Positions 1 through 9,113 of a stretch of DNA of 64,000 nt are shown here, piece by piece (the stretch's first letter is position 1; each line of letters opens with the position of its first letter). The stretch lies in contig OZ241340.1 of assembly GCA_965199975.1 (NCBI GenBank), forward strand, positions 992,001 through 1,056,000, in the 5' to 3' direction. The DNA comes from JASLDZ01 sp965199975. Lineage in GTDB: Bacteria; Pseudomonadota; Alphaproteobacteria; Caulobacterales; Caulobacteraceae. The notes below the pieces were generated by a model, which made no database searches, was not told the DNA's origin, and saw nothing but the letters and a program-made list of their open reading frames with translations. The position numbers and the translations under genes were made by a program.

Positions 1-1460
1 CCTTGGCCGACCTCGCCGCGGCCGATCGCGCCGCGGACGAGGCGGGGCTCCCGCCTGCGACGCTGATGGATCGGGCGGGCCGCGCCGTGGCCGCGGCGAT
101 GCGCGCGCGATGGGCGCCTTCGCCGGTTACGGTGCTGTGCGGGCCGGGAAACAACGGCGGCGACGGCTACGTCGCCGCCCAGGCGCTGCGCGAGGCGGGT
201 TGGCCCGTCGCGGTGGTGGCGCTGGCGCCTCCCCAGGGGCCGGCCGCGAACGCCGCGGCGCAGGCGTGGGGCGCCGAGCCTGGGGGGGCGCAAGGCGCCG
301 AGCGTGCGCTGGAGAGCGCCGACCTCGTCGTCGACGCCCTCTTCGGCGCCGGGCTCAGCCGGCCGCTGGATGCGCCGACCCGGGCGCTGCTCGCCCACGC
401 GGCGCATGACGGCGGACGCCCGCTCGTGGCCATCGACCTGCCCTCGGGGCTCGCCGGCGACGACGGGCGTGTGGCGGAGGGCGTGCAGGCGGCTACGCTG
501 ACAGTCACCTTCGCCGCCCGCAAGCGCGCGCACGTGCTTGAGCCCGCCGCCTCGCTCTGTGGCGAGCTGGTGGTGGCCGACATCGGCCTGGGGCCGCACC
601 TGTGCGCGCAGGGGCCGCCGACCTGGGTGAACGGCCCGTCGCTCTGGGCGCACGCCTACCCCTGGCCGCCGACCTCCACCTACAAGACCCAGCGCGGACG
701 GCTGCTGGTGGTCAGCGGCGGGGCGCACGCCACCGGCGCGGCCCGGCTGGCGGCGCGGGCGGGGCTGCGCATCGGCGCGGGCCTCGTCACGGTGATGAGC
801 CCGCCGTCGGCGCTGATCGTGAACGCCGCGGCGCTGGAGGCGGTGATGGTGCGCCCGTTCGCCGATGCGCAGGCGCTGGGCGCGGCGGCGACCGAAGCTC
901 AGGCCGTGGTGATCGGGCCCGCCGCGGGGGTGGGCGAACGCACCGCCTCCAATGTCCACGCCCTCGCGGCGACCGGGGCGCGCCTGGTGGTCGACGCCGA
1001 CGCCCTGACGAGCTTCAAGGCCGATCCCTCCGCCCTGTTCGCCCTGCTCGAAGAGGGCGACGTGCTCACCCCGCATCCAGGCGAGTTCGAGCGCATCTTT
1101 CCCGGCCTGCTCGCCGCCAGCGCCCAGCGCATCGACGCAGCGCGGGAGGCGGCGCGGCGGGCCGGCGCGGTGGTGCTGCTCAAGGGCGGCGATACGGTCG
1201 TGGCCCATCCCGACGGGCGTGCGGCGGTGAACACGGTGCGCGCGCCCTGGCTCGCCACCGCCGGCTCGGGCGACACGCTGGCGGGCATGATCGGCGGCCT
1301 GATCGTCCAGGGCATGACGAGCTTCGACGCCGCCTGCTGCGCCGCCTGGCTGCACGCCGAGGCCGGTCGCCGGCACGGCCCCGGCCTGATCTCGGAGGAC
1401 ATCGCCGAGCTGATCCCGGGCGTGCTGCGCCACCTCGACGATCGACGCCCCGTGACCTGA
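1..1460 (+). CDS. nnr: Bifunctional NAD(P)H-hydrate epimerase/dehydratase, 5' end cut by window
   Basis: Repairs hydrated NAD(P)H: the N-terminal YjeF domain epimerises the R to the S form and the C-terminal ribokinase-like domain dehydrates the S form using ADP or ATP. Seen: the GPGNNGGDG loop near residue 50, the LFGAGLSRPLD stretch, then LLKGGDTVV and AGSGDTLAGMIGG in the C-terminal half. The reading frame is open to the left edge, so the true start (families usually begin TxxEMxxADRAA) probably lies just outside. About 485 residues are visible, close to the usual 490-510. A tRNA gene follows on the other strand. Confidence 0.93.
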   Translation, partial: LADLAAADRAADEAGLPPATLMDRAGRAVAAAMRARWAPSPVTVLCGPGNNGGDGYVAAQALREAGWPVAVVALAPPQGPAANAAAQAWGAEPGGAQGAERALESADLVVDALFGAGLSRPLDAPTRALLAHAAHDGGRPLVAIDLPSGLAGDDGRVAEGVQAATLTVTFAARKRAHVLEPAASLCGELVVADIGLGPHLCAQGPPTWVNGPSLWAHAYPWPPTSTYKTQRGRLLVVSGGAHATGAARLAARAGLRIGAGLVTVMSPPSALIVNAAALEAVMVRPFADAQALGAAATEAQAVVIGPAAGVGERTASNVHALAATGARLVVDADALTSFKADPSALFALLEEGDVLTPHPGEFERIFPGLLAASAQRIDAAREAARRAGAVVLLKGGDTVVAHPDGRAAVNTVRAPWLATAGSGDTLAGMIGGLIVQGMTSFDAACCAAWLHAEAGRRHGPGLISEDIAELIPGVLRHLDDRRPVT

Positions 1461-1521
1461 AGGGGGCGGCGCCCGCCGGCGCGATCATCGGTCGGCTTTG
1501 GCGCTCACCGCGCTGATCCTG

Positions 1522-1606
1522 TGGTGCGGACGAGAGGGCTCGAACCTCCACGCCTTTCGGCGCTGGAACCTAAATCCAGTGCGTCTACCAGTTCCGCCAC
1601 GTCCGC
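1522..1606 (-). tRNA. tRNA-Leu (anticodon TAG)
   Basis: Read on the minus strand the 85-base sequence starts GCGGACG, pairs with the CGTCCGC 3' acceptor, has the T-loop GGTTCGAGCC, a long variable arm (GCGCCGAAAGGCGT) and an anticodon loop TTTAGGT giving anticodon TAG. The CCA end is encoded (1522-1524). Confidence 0.95.
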
Positions 1607-1661
1607 AGGCCGGGCGGCGCAGGGGTAGGCGAGGGCGACGGGCCTCGCAAGCGGCCCGCGT

Positions 1662-2291
1662 TCACCCCGCCGTGACGAGCGTCTCTCGGGCGAGTTGCAG
1701 CCGCTCCAGGGGCGTCGAGCCCGATGCGCCTTCCACGGCGTGCTCGATCACGGCTGCGCCGGGTCCGTCGCGGTGGACGCGGATCACCGCCTGCAGGCCG
1801 TCCACCTCGGGGGCGCGGATCACCACGTCGCCGTTGGACGCGCGGGCGCCGTTCACCCTCAGCACCGCGCCGCCGGTGCGGCTGACAGAGGGGCCGGCGT
1901 AGCTCACCGCATACGAGGCGCGGGCGACCGGCGCGCCGGCGCGGCTCTCCTCCACCTGGTAGTCGAAGCCTCGGCGATCATCGCGCGTCACCACGACCAC
2001 GACCTTGTCTGGCTTGGCGCCGGTCAGCGCCTCGTGGAACGACGAGGCCTGCGGCGCCATCACCCACCGCCCCACCATGCCCGCGTCGGCGGCCATGGCC
2101 GTGCTCGACAGGCCGGCCAGCGTCGCGGCCATACCTGCGACGACGGCGGAACGCTTGGACCAGCTGCGGCGCCGTACGGGCGCCGGCTCCTGCTCCAGGA
2201 GGTCCGCCAGCTCCGCGGCCCGGGGGGAAGTGTCCCGGCGCAGCGCCTCGACGAGGGAGAGCGGCAGGCCGAAGCGAGGATCGGAAGCCAT
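1662..2291 (-). CDS. Hypothetical single-pass or secreted protein, divergent from TetR regulator
   Basis: No family recognised. From the ATG at 2291 (start MASDPRFGLPL) it is 209 residues: a charged cytoplasmic-looking N-terminus of about 55 residues with an arginine patch, then a hydrophobic stretch ending in a small-residue run (SSTAMAADAG) that could be a membrane anchor or a late signal peptide, then a beta-rich exported-looking domain beginning VGRWVMAPQASSF. The frame is open upstream to 2549 but that part has no coding character. It is transcribed away from the TetR gene and is probably its regulated target; this is inferred from position only. Confidence 0.7.
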   Translation of the reverse strand: MASDPRFGLPLSLVEALRRDTSPRAAELADLLEQEPAPVRRRSWSKRSAVVAGMAATLAGLSSTAMAADAGMVGRWVMAPQASSFHEALTGAKPDKVVVVVTRDDRRGFDYQVEESRAGAPVARASYAVSYAGPSVSRTGGAVLRVNGARASNGDVVIRAPEVDGLQAVIRVHRDGPGAAVIEHAVEGASGSTPLERLQLARETLVTAG

Positions 2292-2392
2292 GGCGGTAAA
2301 CCTGATGTCGACGGGCGCCTCCCACCGTGGAAGCGCTGACCGTATCGTACGGTATGGATAAGAGCAGCGCAGTCCACCGGTCAAGCGATAAA

Positions 2393-2404
2393 TACCGATC
2401 GGTA
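2393..2404. promoter_or_regulatory. Palindromic operator candidate for the TetR regulator
   Basis: The 12-base perfect palindrome TACCGATCGGTA sits in the 169-base divergent spacer. A near-palindrome ACCGTA-TCG-TACGGT lies at about 2339-2353 in the same spacer. Such paired sites are usual for an autoregulated TetR gene facing its target. Confidence 0.5.
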
Positions 2405-2444
2405 GCGTACACATCTGCGACCTATGGACAGATGGACGAAACCG

Positions 2445-2466
2445 TTCCATATCGCCCGGTATGGAA
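2445..2466. promoter_or_regulatory. Inverted repeat overlapping the TetR start codon
   Basis: TTCCATA and TATGGAA are separated by 8 bases. The right arm contains the ATG (2461) of the TetR gene, so bound repressor would sit on the translation start. There is no Shine-Dalgarno sequence in front of this ATG, which would fit a leaderless mRNA. Confidence 0.45.
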
Positions 2467-3108
2467 ACCCTCGCGCACGATGCGCACGATGCGCTCGATG
2501 CGCCCGCGCCCGCCGCACCCGTACGCGGGCGTCCAAGGGAGTTCTGCACCGAAGCCGCCCTGGCGAAGGCGCTGCGCGTATTCTGGACGCGCGGCTACGA
2601 GGGCGCTTCGCTCTCCGAGCTGACCGAGGCCATGGGCATCACCCGCCCCAGCCTCTACGCCGCCTTCGGCAACAAAGAGGAGCTGTTCCGCAAGGCGCTC
2701 GACCTCTATGAGCGCGAGAAGCTCGCCTTCATGAAGACCGCGCTGGAGGCGCCTACCGCGCGCGGTGTGGCCGAGCGCTTGCTGCACGCCATGTTGGCCA
2801 TGCAGACCTGCGCCGACGCTCCCCGCGGATGCCTGGCGGTGACCGCGACCATGGCGTGCGGGAGTGAGGCGGACACCGTGCGTGAGGAGGTGGTGGCGCG
2901 TCGTGCGAAGTCGCAGGCGCATCTGCAAGCGCGCTTCGCCCGCGCCGCGCGCGAGGGTGACTTTCCCGCCGAGATCGACCCCAACGGCCTCGTGCGCCAT
3001 CTGGGCGCCGTGGCTACGGGGCTCGCGGTGCAGGCCGGCGCGGGCGCCAGCCGCGCCGAGCTGCGAAGTCTGGTGGACACCACGCTGGCCCTCTGGCCGG
3101 GGCGCTGA
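2461..3108 (+). CDS. TetR/AcrR family transcriptional regulator
   Basis: 215 residues. The HTH lies at about residues 22-75 (GRPREFCTEAALAKAL, FWTRGYEGASLSEL, TEAMGITRPSLYAAFGNKEEL), the signature of TetR DNA-binding domains. The C-terminal ligand domain is of the type found in regulators of oxidoreductases or efflux; the inducer is unknown. The first 20 residues are low-complexity (Ala, Asp, His, Pro). The divergent neighbour and the palindromes between them suggest local autoregulation. Confidence 0.92.
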   Translation: METLAHDAHDALDAPAPAAPVRGRPREFCTEAALAKALRVFWTRGYEGASLSELTEAMGITRPSLYAAFGNKEELFRKALDLYEREKLAFMKTALEAPTARGVAERLLHAMLAMQTCADAPRGCLAVTATMACGSEADTVREEVVARRAKSQAHLQARFARAAREGDFPAEIDPNGLVRHLGAVATGLAVQAGAGASRAELRSLVDTTLALWPGR

Positions 3109-3272
3109 AGCGCCGCTTCTCGACGATCTGCGGCCGCTTTGACCCGCCGGGCGCCCGGTGACATAAGTCCGCCCCTCGCCGCGTCCGGCTCCCGGGCCCG
3201 CGGCGGCGATCCCTCCACCAGCGTCTCGCGCCCCCCGCGTGGGCGCTCCGAGCCCGTGTCCGAGAAGAGCCC

Positions 3273-4655
3273 ATGCCCGTTCAAGTCGTCGAGAAGTCCG
3301 GCGAAGGCCTCAGCCGCATCTATGGCGTGACCGTAGCCGCCGGCGAGCTGGCCAGCCGCCTCTCGGCGCGCATTGAGGAGATGCGCCCGCAGATGAACCT
3401 GAAGGGCTTCCGTCCCGGCAAGGTCCCGGCCGCCCACGTCAAGCGGATGTACGGCCAGCAGCTGATGGGCGAGGTGGTTCAGGCCGCCTTCGACGAGGGC
3501 CAGGGCGAGGCCCTGCAGCAGGCCGGCGCCCGCCCCGCCGCCCAGCCCGAGGTCAAGATCGAGAGCGACCTCGACAAGGTGATGAAGGGCGAGGCCGACC
3601 TCGCCTTCGACCTCGATGTCGAGCTGATGCCCGAGTTCGAGCCGACCGACATCGCCACGATCGAGCTTACCCGCCCCGTATACGATGCGACCGACGCCGA
3701 GGTGGAGGAGAGCCTGAAGGAACTCGCCTCGTCCAACCGCACCTACGAGACCAAGGCGGGCAAGACCGCCAAGTCCGTCGTCAAGGCCGCCGAGGGCGAC
3801 ATGGTGGTCGCCGACTTCGTCGGCCGCATCGAGGGCGAGACCTTCGAGGGCGGTTCGGCCGAGGGCGCCGAGATCGTCATCGGCTCGGGCCGCTTCATCC
3901 CAGGCTTCGAGGACCAGCTTAAAGGCGCCAAGGTCGGCCAGACGGTGACGGTGAAGGTCAGCTTTCCCGACGACTACGGCGTCGACGCCCTGAAGGGGAA
4001 GCCCGCCGAGTTCGAGACCACCCTCAAGGCGATCCGCACCCCGGCCGAAGGCGGCGAACCGGACGACGCCTTCGCCGAGCGCGTCGGCATGCCGAGCCTG
4101 CAGGCGCTGAAGGATGCGATCCGGGGCCAGCTCTCCAGCCAGTTCGCCCAGGCCTCGCGCTTCAAGGCTAAACGCGCTTTGCTCGACGTGCTCGATGAGC
4201 GTCACGAATTTCCGCTGCCGCCGCGCATGGTCGAGGCCGAGTTCCAGAACATCTGGCGCCAGGTCGAGCAGGAGAAGACGGCCGGCGAGCTCTCCGAGGA
4301 GGACAAGGGCAAGTCCGACGAGCAGCTGCGGACGGAGTATCGCAAGATCGCTGAGCGCCGCGTGCGCCTGGGCCTCGTCTTGGCCGAGATCGGCCAGCGC
4401 GCCAACGTGCAGGTCACCGACCAGGAGCTGCAGGGCGCCCTCTTCGCCGAAGCGCGCAAGTTCCCCGGCCAGGAGCGCGAGGTGTTGCAGTATTTCCAGC
4501 AGAACCCGCAGGCCGCCGCCGGACTGCGCGCGCCGGTGTTCGAGGAGAAGGTGGTCGACATGATCCTGGGCGCCGCCAAGGTCACCGACGAACCGGTCTC
4601 CAAGGAAGCGCTGTTCGAAGAGGACGACCTTCCGGCCGGCTACGGCGAAGGCTGA
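3273..4655 (+). CDS. tig: Trigger factor (ribosome-associated peptidyl-prolyl isomerase chaperone)
   Basis: 460 residues, full length. It binds the ribosome exit tunnel and shields nascent chains. The N-terminal domain carries the ribosome-docking signature (MNLKGFRPGKVPAAHVKRMYG, about residues 42-62), the FKBP-like PPIase domain lies near residues 165-250 (GDMVVADFVGRIEGETFEGG), and a helical C-terminal arm follows. The start ATG is at 3273. The 164-base gap in front shows no other gene. Confidence 0.97.
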   Translation: MPVQVVEKSGEGLSRIYGVTVAAGELASRLSARIEEMRPQMNLKGFRPGKVPAAHVKRMYGQQLMGEVVQAAFDEGQGEALQQAGARPAAQPEVKIESDLDKVMKGEADLAFDLDVELMPEFEPTDIATIELTRPVYDATDAEVEESLKELASSNRTYETKAGKTAKSVVKAAEGDMVVADFVGRIEGETFEGGSAEGAEIVIGSGRFIPGFEDQLKGAKVGQTVTVKVSFPDDYGVDALKGKPAEFETTLKAIRTPAEGGEPDDAFAERVGMPSLQALKDAIRGQLSSQFAQASRFKAKRALLDVLDERHEFPLPPRMVEAEFQNIWRQVEQEKTAGELSEEDKGKSDEQLRTEYRKIAERRVRLGLVLAEIGQRANVQVTDQELQGALFAEARKFPGQEREVLQYFQQNPQAAAGLRAPVFEEKVVDMILGAAKVTDEPVSKEALFEEDDLPAGYGEG

Positions 4656-4801
4656 AGGCCTGCCGGGAGTGGCGAAATCGCCACGCCGACCTGACCCTTC
4701 TGCAACGATCGCGTGACGCCCCGTTAACCTTGCGGGGCGCAGCTTTCCCGTGTGGCGCCGGCGCGGTGATCGCGGTCCGGCCCCGAGCGGGAGGCCGTGT
4801 G

Positions 4802-4990
4802 ATGAGCGAGCAGACCCCAGTGCCGGCGGACATCGGCTTCCGCTGCGCCATCCAGCTGATCTGCACCGCCGAGCGTCTACGCGGCGACGCCCGCGCCTTG
4901 CAGGGCAGTTTGCGCCGCTCGGTCGAAAGCGTGGCGCGCCTCCACTCCGCCGATGCGGTCGCGCTGATCGTCAAGGGCGTGGCGGCCTAG
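4802..4990 (+). CDS. Small hypothetical protein, 62 residues
   Basis: Start ATG at 4802 (MSEQTPVPADIGF). Mixed helical composition with one Cys pair spaced by 9 (CAIQLICTAERLRG region), no signal peptide and no recognised domain. It stands alone 146 bases after tig on the same strand. In-frame upstream extension to 4730 is possible but less likely. Confidence 0.5.
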   Translation: MSEQTPVPADIGFRCAIQLICTAERLRGDARALQGSLRRSVESVARLHSADAVALIVKGVAA

Positions 4991-5233
4991 ACGTCTTTTC
5001 CGGCGAGGGTCGGTGCGGCGAAGGTGGAAGGCCGCCGCACCGACGGCCTTCCACAGCGTAAGCGGATCAGATGCAGCCGTGGCCGCTCCCAATCGTGGCA
5101 TCCGGCCGATGCCGGGAGCCCCACGCAACGCACTCGGCGCTTTGGCGGGGGCGCGGATCTCTGAGCCCCGCGGTGGAAGGCCGAGCAAGGTCGGGTCGCA
5201 AGCCTGCGGGCGCCTTTCCGCACGGAGCTCGCC

Positions 5234-5566
5234 CTAGGCGCTCGTGTCTTCGAACGTCTTCCGAGCCAGCTGCAGGGCCGTCATGGCGGCGGGCCAGCCG
5301 CAGTAGAAGGCGAGGTGGGTGATCGTCTCCACCAGCTCGTCCTTGGTGACGCCGTTCTGCAGCGCCCTCATGAGATGGAAAGGCAGCTCGTTGTGCCGGT
5401 AGCCCGCCACCAGCGCGGTGACGGTGACGAGACTTCGGTCCCGCGGAGAGAGCTGGCTGCGCTCCCACACCTCGCCGAACAGCACCTCGTCGGTGATCCG
5501 CGCAAGCGTAGGCGCCAGATCGCCGAATGAGTCACGTGCGGAGGTCGGTTCAGACTTGTCGCTCAC
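5234..5566 (-). CDS. Carboxymuconolactone decarboxylase (AhpD-like) family protein
   Basis: 110 residues from a GTG start at 5566 that follows GGAG by 10 bases. The frame is open to an ATG at 5623, which would add 19 residues of weak character. Family hallmarks: LSPRDRSLVTVTALVAG, then HLMRALQNGVTKDELVETITHLAFYCGWPAAMTAL. Small all-helical proteins of this family are peroxidase-like or lactone decarboxylases; the specific substrate is not visible. The usual CxxC of true AhpD is absent, so lactone or other chemistry is more likely. Confidence 0.88.
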   Translation of the reverse strand: MSDKSEPTSARDSFGDLAPTLARITDEVLFGEVWERSQLSPRDRSLVTVTALVAGYRHNELPFHLMRALQNGVTKDELVETITHLAFYCGWPAAMTALQLARKTFEDTSA

Positions 5567-5638
5567 GGCGTTCGATCTCCAGCCAAGCGAAAAGGCGTCA
5601 GCCCCTTCGGGGTTGCCCGCCACTCGCTTCGCCTTGCC

Positions 5639-6583
5639 TCACCCCACGTATCCGGCCGCCCTTCGGAGCCGGTCGTTGATCGCTTCCCCAAGTCCGTGCT
5701 GCGGAATCGGCGCGACGGCGATAGCGAGGGGCCGCATGCGATCCGCGACGCGCAGGGCGGCGAACAGCTCCGCGGCGGCTTCGGCCAGGTCGCGCGCGTC
5801 GCTGAGCGCCACCACGTCGCGCGTTCCGACCGGAGCGGGCCCGAAAGAGAGGTAGGCCTCGCCCGGACGCGCCGCCGCGGCGTCGAGGCGCACCGGCGCG
5901 TCCGGGGCATAGTGCGTCGCCAAGCGCCCGGGGGAGCGATGGGCGTCTTCGGGATGTGCGCGGGCGAGGGGCCCGACGACGGCCTCGAGCGCCTCGCGCG
6001 GCAGGCCGCCGGGTCGCAACAGGCGGGGCGGTCCGGCGTCCAGCAAGGCCAGGACCGTCGACTCCACCCCCACGGCGCAGTCGCCGCCGTCCAGCGCGGC
6101 GGCGGCGGCCGCGCCCGTCTCCTCGCAGGCGTCGGCGAAGCGGGTCGGGCTAGGGCGGCCCGAGCGGTTCGCGGAGGGAGCGGCCAGCGCGCCGCCGAAG
6201 GCGCGCAGCACGGCCAGCGCCACGGGGTGGGCGGGCGCGCGCACGGCCACCGTCTCGAGGCCGGCGCGGGCGAGGTCGCTGACCGCCGCGCCCGGCCGCA
6301 GCGGCAGCACAAGCGTGAGCGGCCCGGGCCAGAACCGCTCCGCCAGCATCCGCGCGCGGCGCTCGATGAGGGCGAGGCGCTCGGCGCCGGCCAGGTCCGC
6401 CACATGCGCGATCAGGGGATTGAAGCGAGGCCGGCCCTTGGCGGCGTAGATGGCGGCCACCGCTTGGCCGCTCGCCGCGTCGGCGGCCAGACCATACACC
6501 GTCTCGGTCGGCAGGATGACGAGGCCTCCGGCGCGCAGGGTCTCGACGGCGGCCTCGACCTCGCCGCGCCTTGCCAGGCTCAC
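5639..6583 (-). CDS. sua5: L-threonylcarbamoyladenylate synthase, Sua5 type
   Basis: 314 residues. It makes threonylcarbamoyl-AMP for t6A37 modification of ANN-decoding tRNAs. The YrdC domain fills residues 1-200 (LPTETVYGLAADA near residue 24, KGRPRFNPLIAHV, FWPGPLTLVL, SANRSGRPSPT) and a C-terminal Sua5 domain follows (SPGRLATHYAPDAPVRL). Its ATG overlaps the stop of the upstream YceI gene by 4 bases, so the two are probably translated together. Confidence 0.95.
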   Translation of the reverse strand: MSLARRGEVEAAVETLRAGGLVILPTETVYGLAADAASGQAVAAIYAAKGRPRFNPLIAHVADLAGAERLALIERRARMLAERFWPGPLTLVLPLRPGAAVSDLARAGLETVAVRAPAHPVALAVLRAFGGALAAPSANRSGRPSPTRFADACEETGAAAAAALDGGDCAVGVESTVLALLDAGPPRLLRPGGLPREALEAVVGPLARAHPEDAHRSPGRLATHYAPDAPVRLDAAAARPGEAYLSFGPAPVGTRDVVALSDARDLAEAAAELFAALRVADRMRPLAIAVAPIPQHGLGEAINDRLRRAAGYVG

Positions 6584-7170
6584 CGCACCCGGCGAGCGGC
6601 CAGGCGCGCCTGCACCTGTACCGCGGCGGAGGCGGCGTCTCCCCCCTCGGGCCCCACGCCGAAGGCATGGCGGTCGAGCGAAAATCCGCCGCTCAGCGTC
6701 AGCCGGTCATGCGCCGCATCGACATGGACATGCATCTGTAGCGGGCGCGAGACCCCGTGGACGGTGATCGCCCCGCTCACCACGTAGCGGCCCGGCCCAT
6801 CGACCGCGAAGGCCCGGCTGGTGAAGACGGCCTGGGGGAAGCGCTGCGCCGCCAGCCACGCCGGCGAAGGCAGGAGCGCATCGCGCGCGGGATCGCCCGT
6901 GAGCGCCGAGCCCATCTGCACCACGACCTGCAGCCGACTGGCGGCCAGGTTGGCGGGGTCGAAGGCGAGCTGCGCGTCCCAGCGCTTGAAGACGCCGTCG
7001 AACGGCTTGCCCGCGATCGCCGCTCGAAATCCCAGCCGGCTCGCGGGCTTGTCCATCGTCCACACCGGAGCGGCGTGAGGGGCTAGAGGGGCGGCCAGGG
7101 CGGGCGTTGCAGCGCTTCCCAAGGCGAGCCCGAAGAAAAGAGCGGCGGTGGCGGCGCGTCTCGGTCCCAT
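6580..7170 (-). CDS. YceI family periplasmic lipid-binding-like protein
   Basis: 196 residues with a clear Sec signal peptide (GPRRAATAALFFGLALGSAA, then TPALAAPL). The YceI lipocalin-like beta barrel follows: SRLGFRAAIAGKPFDGVFKR, FPQAVFTSRAF, YVVSGAITVHGVSRPLQ. Family members bind isoprenoid-type lipids in the periplasm; the ligand here is unknown. The stop codon overlaps the sua5 start (ATGA, 6580-6583). Confidence 0.93.
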   Translation of the reverse strand: MGPRRAATAALFFGLALGSAATPALAAPLAPHAAPVWTMDKPASRLGFRAAIAGKPFDGVFKRWDAQLAFDPANLAASRLQVVVQMGSALTGDPARDALLPSPAWLAAQRFPQAVFTSRAFAVDGPGRYVVSGAITVHGVSRPLQMHVHVDAAHDRLTLSGGFSLDRHAFGVGPEGGDAASAAVQVQARLAARRVR

Positions 7171-7304
7171 GCCACTCCCTCATCCCGGCTACGCGGTTCG
7201 CGCGGTCCCGCCTGCGCCGTTGATCTATGCGCGCGTGCCTGTCCTGCCAGCGCCGGGCGCCTTACGGTCGCGTACGACAACCTCGTGAGAGAGCGCTCCC
7301 GCCC

Positions 7305-9041
7305 ATGACGTTCCGCGCCCCCGTTGACGACCTGCGCTTCGCCCTGGAGGTCGCGGGGCTGCCCGCCGCCGCCGCCGCCGGCGTGGCCGACGCAGACGCC
7401 GAGACCGCAGCCGCCGTGCTGGAGGCGGCGGGCCGCTTCGCCGAGGAGGTGCTGGCCCCGCTCAATCGGGTCGGCGACGTCGAGGGCGCGCGCCTCGAGA
7501 ACGGCCGCGTGCGCTGCGCGCCGGGCTTCGCAGACGCCTACCGCGCCTATGCGCAGGCGGGCTGGACCGGGCTCACCGCGCCGGCCGAGCACGGCGGCCA
7601 GGGCCTCCCGCGGGCGGTGGGGCTGGCGGCGTTCGAGATGGTGCACGCCGCCAACATGGCCTTCGGCCTCTGTCCCATGCTGAGCGAGGCGGCGGTGCAT
7701 GCGCTGGTGGAGCACGGCGACGCGCGCCAGCAGGCGCTCTACCTGCCGCGTCTCGTTTCCGGCGAATGGACGGGCACGATGAACCTCACCGAGCCGCAGG
7801 CGGGTTCGGACCTCGCGCGGGTGCAGACCCGCGCCGAGCCGGACGGGGAGGGCGGCTACCGGCTGACCGGCCAGAAGATCTTCATCACCTGGGGCGACCA
7901 CGACGCGGCGGACAACATCGTGCACCTGGTGCTCGCGCGCCTGCCCGATGCGCCGCCTGGGGTGAAGGGCATCAGCCTGTTCCTCGCCCCCAAGCGGCGG
8001 GTGGGCGAGGACGGGCGGCTGGGTGCGGCCAATGACCTTCGCCCGGGCGGCCTTGAGCACAAGCTGGGCATCCACGCCTCGCCCACCTGCGTGATGCTGT
8101 TCGAGGGCGCGCAGGCCGAGTTGGTCGGCCGGCCCAACGAGGGCCTGGCGCACATGTTCACCATGATGAACGCCGCGCGCCTCAACGTCGGCGCCGAGGG
8201 CGTGGGGATCGCCGAGCGCGCCTACCAGGGCGCGGCCGCCTATGCGCGCGAGCGACGGCAGGGGCGCTCGGCCTGGAGCGCGCAGCCGGACGCGACGCTC
8301 GCCGACCTGCCTGACGTGCGGCGCATGCTGATGGTGATGCGCGCCAGGATCGTCGCCGGGCGCGGCGTCTGCCTCGAAACCGCCGTCGCCGCCGACCTGG
8401 CCCGGGGCGCGCGCGATCCCGAACTGCGCGCCCGCGCCCGGCGCCGCGAGGAGCTGCTCACGCCCGTGGCCAAGGCCTGGTCGACCGACATGGGCGTGGA
8501 GGTCGCCAGCCTCGCCGTGCAGGTGGCCGGGGGCATGGGCTACATGGAGGAGACGGGCCTGGCCCAGCACTACCGCGACAGCCGCATCGCCCCGATCTAC
8601 GAGGGCGCCAACGGGGTGCAGGCCATCGACCTCGCCGGGCGCAAGCTGTCGATGGCCGACGGCCTCGCGCTGCGGGAGCTGCTGGATGACTGGCGCGCGG
8701 CCGCGTCGGCCTGCACCGGCGATCTCGCCGCTGTCGGCTCCGCCCTGGCCGCGGCGATCGAGGCCTGTGCGCACGCGGCCGCGTGGCTCGCCGAGCGCCG
8801 GGGATCACCCGACGCCTTGGCTGGCGCCACCACCTTCCTGCGCCTCCTGGGCGATACGGCGGGAGGGGCGGTGCATGCACGCTCGGCGGTGTTGGCGCGG
8901 GCCGCGGCCGAGCACGCCGCCCGCGCGGCGCACACCTCGGCGCTGGCGCGCTTCTATGCCGAGCAGATGCTGGCTGCAGCGCCCGGGCTTGCGGCTACGG
9001 CCACGTCCGGCGCCGGGGCGCTGGAGGCCTGGGCGGCCTGA
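7305..9041 (+). CDS. Acyl-CoA dehydrogenase with C-terminal extension
   Basis: 578 residues from the ATG at 7305 (MTFRAPVDDLRF). FAD-dependent alpha,beta-dehydrogenation of an acyl-CoA. Seen: the mid-domain FAD/substrate loop MNLTEPQAGSDLARVQT, the KIFITWGDHD stretch, the C-terminal helical domain with GGMGYMEETGLAQHYRDSRI and IYEGANGVQAIDL. Length and the extra C-terminal helical domain match the long subfamily that includes 3-methylmercaptopropionyl-CoA dehydrogenase-like enzymes; the actual acyl substrate cannot be told. Confidence 0.93.
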   Translation: MTFRAPVDDLRFALEVAGLPAAAAAGVADADAETAAAVLEAAGRFAEEVLAPLNRVGDVEGARLENGRVRCAPGFADAYRAYAQAGWTGLTAPAEHGGQGLPRAVGLAAFEMVHAANMAFGLCPMLSEAAVHALVEHGDARQQALYLPRLVSGEWTGTMNLTEPQAGSDLARVQTRAEPDGEGGYRLTGQKIFITWGDHDAADNIVHLVLARLPDAPPGVKGISLFLAPKRRVGEDGRLGAANDLRPGGLEHKLGIHASPTCVMLFEGAQAELVGRPNEGLAHMFTMMNAARLNVGAEGVGIAERAYQGAAAYARERRQGRSAWSAQPDATLADLPDVRRMLMVMRARIVAGRGVCLETAVAADLARGARDPELRARARRREELLTPVAKAWSTDMGVEVASLAVQVAGGMGYMEETGLAQHYRDSRIAPIYEGANGVQAIDLAGRKLSMADGLALRELLDDWRAAASACTGDLAAVGSALAAAIEACAHAAAWLAERRGSPDALAGATTFLRLLGDTAGGAVHARSAVLARAAAEHAARAAHTSALARFYAEQMLAAAPGLAATATSGAGALEAWAA

Positions 9042-9113
9042 CACCGTGAGCGCCTCGCCTGCACGCCGGGTCGCCTTGACGCCGCCAGGCACGCGGCCCA
9101 CCGGAGGAACGTC

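Noticed and set aside
7083..8774. 563-codon minus-strand open frame
   Set aside because: Antisense to the acyl-CoA dehydrogenase; no protein character.
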